This document shows positions 61,901 through 64,000 of a stretch of 64,000 nucleotides of DNA, piece after piece. Location of the stretch: assembly GCF_020740795.1 (NCBI RefSeq), contig NC_067287.1:16631501-16695500 (forward strand), given 5' to 3'. Positions within the stretch are counted from its first letter, which is position 1. Each line of letters begins with the position of its first letter. A model generated the notes under the pieces. It had not been told where the DNA came from and made no database searches. It saw only the letters and a list, made by a program, of their open reading frames with translations. The position numbers were made by a program, and so were the translations under genes. The DNA is from Apus apus. Taxonomy: Eukaryota; Chordata; Aves; Apodiformes; Apodidae.

Positions 61901-62665
61901 TGAACAACCTCAGGTAATTCTGGAGTTGGATCTACCTTCAGTGCTGCTTTGAACCTAATAAGCTCCCTTCCATCCCTCAATTACTAAACTCAGAATCACA
62001 TTTTTTGTTTGTCAGTGGCCATAAAAGACTTCAGGCAAGGACTTGCTATTGAAACCTCTGCTTATTCTAGTTTGCATCCAGAAACCTTTAGAAATTTCCC
62101 TCTGGTTGTCAAGCAGGGGCAGACAGGAGAGACTGACTGCAGACAAGACTGGGAGTTTCTGAAGGTTTTTGCATTATGACAATGAACTCGTCTCATTTCT
62201 TTCCCTCTGTCAACTTAAGCAGGCTCCAGAAATGCTGCTTTAGCCAACACAAGCCACATGTCTCTTCAGCTCACACTTCCAAATTGACAAAAGTACATGA
62301 GAGAATTTCAGACCACTTTCAAACCATGGGCTTCACTTGCTCATCAGTGGGTTAAACCAACTGTGGCACTGCCTCAGAGCACAGCACCTCCATATATCCC
62401 TGTGGAATGCTATTCCACAGTTAGGGATGATACACACTTCTTTGAGTGCTAAATGCAAGACTTACACAGGGCTTTTAGCTGCATAGTCCTCTTCTTTTTC
62501 TCTTCAACTCCAAGCCAGCATGTTGCTGTCACATTGTATATCATAGCCACCTTGGGTTGGAAGAGTACTTTGACCATGCACTCAGCACCTGGGTCCAGAA
62601 TGCAGGAGCCTGGAATGATGTTGAAAGGGCTTGGTGTCTCCCAGGTAAACACAGCAGCAAGATCG
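37817..62665 (-). CDS. CFAP65: CFAP65 (CCDC108), cilia and flagella associated protein 65; 27 exons, 5' end beyond window
   Basis: Twenty-seven exons splice in phase with no internal stop, giving about 1,588 residues of the C-terminal part; human has about 1,925. Axonemal protein needed for sperm flagellum and motile cilia. The sequence is a chain of Ig-like ASH/MSP modules. Their entry motifs are visible as [60 protein letters not shown] and ICFGNIPN. Long colinear matches to human as I remember it include [60 protein letters not shown] and KYKTLPPIKN. A short charged coiled coil (exon 42346-42483) explains the old name CCDC108. Human's long glutamate-rich tract near the C-terminus is absent. 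In chicken, a Rose-comb inversion breakpoint in this gene is linked to poor sperm motility (established). Upstream exons should lie beyond 64000. Confidence 0.95.
38634..38918 (-). CDS. CFAP65: CFAP65 exon
   Basis: Acceptor TTCCTCTTAG, donor AG|GTGAGG. Encodes [18 protein letters not shown] to REKKKMLR. It occupies the place of human's glutamate-rich insert but carries only ordinary charged sequence. Confidence 0.9.
39442..39591 (-). CDS. CFAP65: CFAP65 exon
   Basis: Acceptor CTTTTTCACAG, donor AG|GTGAGT. Encodes [19 protein letters not shown] to VTDILGGVI. Confidence 0.88.
39966..40180 (-). CDS. CFAP65: CFAP65 exon
   Basis: Acceptor CTCCAACAG, donor CG|GTAAGA. Encodes [19 protein letters not shown] to SEFPKYFLS; human has FFSEFPCHFLHR. 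Confidence 0.94.
40181..41781 (-). other. CFAP65 intron, 1.6 kb
   Basis: GT-AG intron in phase 0. Nothing beyond chance ORFs was seen. Confidence 0.8.
41782..41847 (-). CDS. CFAP65: CFAP65 exon (66 bases)
   Basis: Acceptor TTCTTTTCAG, donor GTAAGT. Encodes [20 protein letters not shown] then YK; the RKYK end joins TLPPIKN as in human. Confidence 0.88.
42346..42483 (-). CDS. CFAP65: CFAP65 exon (coiled coil)
   Basis: Acceptor GCTTCCTAG, donor GTAAGT. Encodes [19 protein letters not shown] to KKKQKSPAR, a highly charged helix. Confidence 0.93.
43067..43183 (-). CDS. CFAP65: CFAP65 exon
   Basis: Acceptor TTTCCCCCAG, donor GTGAGA. Encodes [19 protein letters not shown] to STDLVCE. Confidence 0.93.
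43634..43777 (-). CDS. CFAP65: CFAP65 exon
   Basis: Acceptor TTTCCTGCAG, donor GTGAGT. Encodes [20 protein letters not shown] to STCKDKR; human has HISLGNIPVQSKCSRLLFLNN. Confidence 0.95.
44697..45043 (+). mobile_element. CR1 LINE fragment, 3' end
   Basis: Sense-oriented CR1 tail: GAGGGTGGTGAGACACTGGA, GTTGCCCAGAGATGCTGTGG and TTCAAGGCCAGGTTGGATGG, ending CTATTCTGTGATTCTATG. About 350 bases, 5'-truncated and diverged, in the 1.65-kb CFAP65 intron 43778-45428 and opposite to the gene. Confidence 0.92.
45250..45285. repeat. 18-bp tandem duplication
   Basis: TCTAGATGACCTGCTGGA twice in a row, exact, in a CFAP65 intron. Confidence 0.9.
45429..45587 (-). CDS. CFAP65: CFAP65 exon
   Basis: Acceptor CCACGGCAG, donor GTAAGT. 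Encodes [19 protein letters not shown] to MELTVPGQ. Confidence 0.95.
45676..45867 (-). CDS. CFAP65: CFAP65 exon
   Basis: Acceptor TTCACTCCAG, donor GTAAGA. Encodes [17 protein letters not shown] to SPLEARTYS. Confidence 0.96.
46650..46760 (-). CDS. CFAP65: CFAP65 exon
   Basis: Acceptor TCCATTGTAG, donor GTGAGC. Encodes [19 protein letters not shown] to GTSNPPTQ. Confidence 0.93.
46761..50015 (-). other. CFAP65 intron, 3.25 kb (largest seen)
   Basis: Human has no residues between the flanking exons (GREIL|LNF), so no exon is expected. A short frame at 47146-47277 is discussed as a finding. No repeat was recognised. Confidence 0.8.
50016..50082 (-). CDS. CFAP65: CFAP65 exon (67 bases)
   Basis: Acceptor ACTGCTAG, donor GTAAGG. 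Encodes [18 protein letters not shown] then QEIL; near identical to human [18 protein letters not shown]. Confidence 0.95.
50753..50929 (-). CDS. CFAP65: CFAP65 exon
   Basis: Acceptor GTTCCCTAG, donor AG|GTGACA. Encodes [20 protein letters not shown] to ELVQLSHR; human has AFLLPSDQRIDVELWAEQ. Confidence 0.93.
51250..51378 (-). CDS. CFAP65: CFAP65 exon
   Basis: Acceptor CTGTGACCAG, donor TG|GTAAGT. Encodes [18 protein letters not shown] to KGVVLVEW across the junction. Confidence 0.94.
51636..52005 (+). mobile_element. Old CR1 LINE fragment
   Basis: CAGGTCCAGCAGAGGGTTAC, CCAAAATGGTTGAGCACTGG and GACCTGGGTTTGTTCAG are diverged CR1 3'-region phrases. The right part, GGGATTAGACCAGAGACCTT, is the degraded tail. 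More diverged than the other copies; in a CFAP65 intron. Confidence 0.75.
52184..52403 (-). CDS. CFAP65: CFAP65 exon
   Basis: Acceptor AGCTACAG, donor AG|GTGAGG. Encodes [18 protein letters not shown] to LTYRVPTRH, with [17 protein letters not shown] (human [16 protein letters not shown]). Confidence 0.94.
52822..52950 (-). CDS. CFAP65: CFAP65 exon
   Basis: Acceptor TCACCTACAG, donor G|GTAACAG. Encodes [15 protein letters not shown] to YAIYTPT. Confidence 0.9.
53092..53243 (-). mobile_element. CR1 LINE fragment, 3' end
   Basis: The + strand reads ATAAAATGGTTTGGGTTGTA then GGGACCTTAAAGATCATCTA, the reversed CR1 tail, for about 150 bases. In the CFAP65 intron 52951-53678. Confidence 0.9.
53679..53844 (-). 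CDS. CFAP65: CFAP65 exon with weak donor
   Basis: Acceptor GAATTCCAG; encodes [19 protein letters not shown] to VHSDPL. Phase demands the donor G|GTACTG. A better-looking GTAAGG lies five bases later and would shift the frame. Confidence 0.82.
54778..54930 (-). CDS. CFAP65: CFAP65 exon
   Basis: Acceptor GTGGTTTCAG, donor GTAAGA. Encodes [20 protein letters not shown] to GEGVLGIIR. Confidence 0.93.
55598..55822 (-). CDS. CFAP65: CFAP65 exon
   Basis: Acceptor AATTCCACAG, donor GTATGT. Encodes [19 protein letters not shown] to GILQPYEAM, with the [11 protein letters not shown] module start. Confidence 0.93.
56234..56479 (-). CDS. CFAP65: CFAP65 exon
   Basis: Acceptor TCTCCACCAG, donor GTAGGG. 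Encodes [19 protein letters not shown] to LNSWPGYTK. Confidence 0.92.
57394..57531 (-). CDS. CFAP65: CFAP65 exon
   Basis: Acceptor TGCCTGCAG, donor GTGTGC. Encodes [19 protein letters not shown] to QYVLDVPK; human has [18 protein letters not shown]. Confidence 0.93.
58393..58755 (-). CDS. CFAP65: CFAP65 exon (largest)
   Basis: Acceptor GTCCTTCAG, donor GTTAGTAG. 121 codons, [20 protein letters not shown] to LEGFAFYK, with YDFGCCVPL and [16 protein letters not shown] (human CLMNHTKGKIMVVWT). Confidence 0.95.
59179..59379 (-). CDS. CFAP65: CFAP65 exon
   Basis: Acceptor GTTTTCCCAG, donor GTATGAAC. Encodes [18 protein letters not shown] to GALMLPPK, one of the best conserved segments. Confidence 0.95.
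59872..60137 (-). CDS. CFAP65: CFAP65 exon
   Basis: Acceptor TTGTGTTAG, donor GTATGAG. Encodes [20 protein letters not shown] to [10 protein letters not shown]; human has FRRVACLIHHQ. Confidence 0.93.
60476..60698 (-). CDS. CFAP65: CFAP65 exon
   Basis: Acceptor CTGCTTGCAG, donor G|GTACCA. Encodes [16 protein letters not shown] to LKVVGSCK. Confidence 0.92.
61671..61816 (-). CDS. CFAP65: CFAP65 exon
   Basis: Acceptor CCCTTAACAG, donor GTATGTGG. Encodes [14 protein letters not shown] to VEIFNLSV, including the ASH entry LCFGSVPVG. An inner CTGCAG could be misread as a later acceptor at 61796, but only the start at 61816 keeps phase. Confidence 0.88.
62466..62665 (-). CDS. CFAP65: CFAP65 exon (first visible)
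   Basis: Acceptor TTTCCTAG, donor T|GTAAGT. Encodes [14 protein letters not shown] to MQLKAL; matches human FFTWEVPSPF and AMIYEVQAVCW (here [11 protein letters not shown]). It starts with one base completing a codon, so a coding exon must precede it. Confidence 0.9.
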
Positions 62666-64000
62666 CTAGGAAATGAAGATATGTTTTAAGTAGATGAACA
62701 GATCCTTTGCTGTTTGTGCAGTCATGCATAGACTGGACCTTTCCCAGTGGGTTGTTCAGTTAGGATGTGAAGCAACCCATGTTGAATAGCAGAATCCCTA
62801 ATGCATCTGGCCAGATGTGTGCTGCTGGGAAGAAACTGGTCACTATTCTCTGCAGGTGCTCTGTTCACACTTTAATGAATCTTAGCTATTACGTCTAAGA
62901 TCTTTCTTAATGGCCATAAAATGTCTCAGCTTCATCCTGTGATAGCAAACAAAATGGCTCCAGAATTAAGTATTTGCTTTCCTTGTATCTAAATTTGCTG
63001 CTACTTAATTCCAAATGAACATTTATTCCTCTGTTATATACCCAGGTGAGAAGAGAGGTCTGAGCTGTTTTCCTAATGCCTCATTCAACTCTCCAGCACA
63101 ATGTTGTTTGATGTGTGCAAAGAACATGACATATCATAAGCTTTATATTTTATTGATTCCAAGGCGTGTGTTACTTACCATCCATATCCTCCACCACCCT
63201 GGACCTCTCAGTCACCACAAATGATTTCTCTAAGGGGAGAATGAATCACTTCAGAGGGTTTCTGGCTGATACCTCGTTCTGCTCAAGGTATGTGTGCCCT
63301 CTGCCCTTTCCACCCTCCTACTGTATTACCTGACTGCTTTGGGGAGCACAGGCCCTTTTCCAGCTAGTAAAGGTTATTTTGCTCTCACTGTAAATGGTTG
63401 GAAGCACACTTCCTCCTTGCCTGGGCACTGCTTCACTGCACTCTTTTCTACAATAGTGTCTGAATTACTGTCTATCCCTTATTAAATTAAGACAGTCATT
63501 GGTAACTGGGAGCAGATTTGCTCCTATATGATGATTCCAAGCAACAGATTACTGCCATTGCTTTGGGCAGCTCCATGAACCTAAGAGCAGGCACTGGAGA
63601 GATGCTCCAATTTCTGTATTGCTTGCCTCCAAATCAGAGGTCAGCTCAAGCATTGGCAACTCCACTGCCATCCCTATGGCATTTCTGTGCTGAAGGAAGA
63701 GAGGTCAAGTCACAGAAAGACTAAAATGTTTCCAGCTGGTAGCTCATCTCTCCTTGCTCAAGCTGGGCAAACTGCCTTTAAATAACTAGAAGCCCAGGGC
63801 TCTCCTTTGGATGTGGGGTGTTCTCAGTGGGACACCATGCTGGTCCCCAACTATTTCCTGTGCATTAATGGTTCTCAGCATATGCTGGAAACAGACAGAT
63901 GTGGGGTGCTAAGGTTGCCCACAGTGAGATCTGACCTGTACTGTTATTTCTGCTGCCTTCTCTGCTGTCACCTCAGAGGAGGCAGAGGTCTGCTGCCTGT
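62666..64000 (-). other. CFAP65 intron running off the window
   Basis: 1.3 kb with no in-phase exon found. The next upstream coding exon must end with two bases of a split codon (expected glycine before DL), and no such exon was located. Confidence 0.7.

Noticed and set aside
63176-63228. Exon-like segment with CCTTAG acceptor and GTAAGT donor upstream of the first CFAP65 exon
   Set aside because: It cannot join in phase: the frame needed to complete the split codon meets a stop, and the peptide does not resemble human CFAP65.
1-64000. tRNA, rRNA, CRISPR, operon or bacterial features
   Set aside because: No tRNA-like T-arm context or CRISPR-type regular spacing was seen; introns and CR1 elements show vertebrate DNA.

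Overview
This window looks like avian nuclear DNA from a GC-rich, gene-dense chromosome. The evidence is CR1 LINE tails ending in the ATTCTATG-type motif, short introns, and a gene order matching the human 2q35 block: CDK5R2 - FEV - CRYBA2 - MIR375 - CFAP65 (CCDC108). From memory, the chicken counterpart is on chromosome 7. No species can be named from the sequence alone.

Layout. Positions 1-~1.9 kb hold the single-exon neuronal CDK5 activator CDK5R2 (p39) on the + strand, with its 3'UTR. About 6.5 kb of non-coding DNA separates it from FEV (Pet-1), a three-exon ETS factor on the - strand (coding 9478-13234); the two genes converge tail to tail. CRYBA2 (beta-A2 crystallin, - strand, coding 17410-19741) follows. 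It has a TATA promoter near 20.42 kb and a genomic A28 run at its predicted polyadenylation site. After about 10 kb of gene-free DNA comes the miR-375 hairpin (- strand, 30350-30412), with a candidate TATA promoter and endocrine-type motifs 0.65-1.1 kb upstream. From 37.8 kb to the end, 27 exons of CFAP65 on the - strand splice together in phase without a stop. They give about 1,588 C-terminal residues; roughly the first 200-250 residues (by comparison with the remembered human protein) lie beyond the window.

How the genes relate. They do not form a pathway. CDK5R2 and FEV are neuronal (FEV serotonergic), miR-375 is endocrine or neuroendocrine, CRYBA2 is lens, and CFAP65 is a motile-cilium or sperm-flagellum protein. 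The block is an old conserved syntenic cluster whose intergenic DNA probably carries tissue-specific enhancers. CR1 copies occur only from 26.9 kb rightward.

All exon boundaries were derived by hand from splice-site consensus, reading phase and remembered orthologue sequences. No alignment or search was run.
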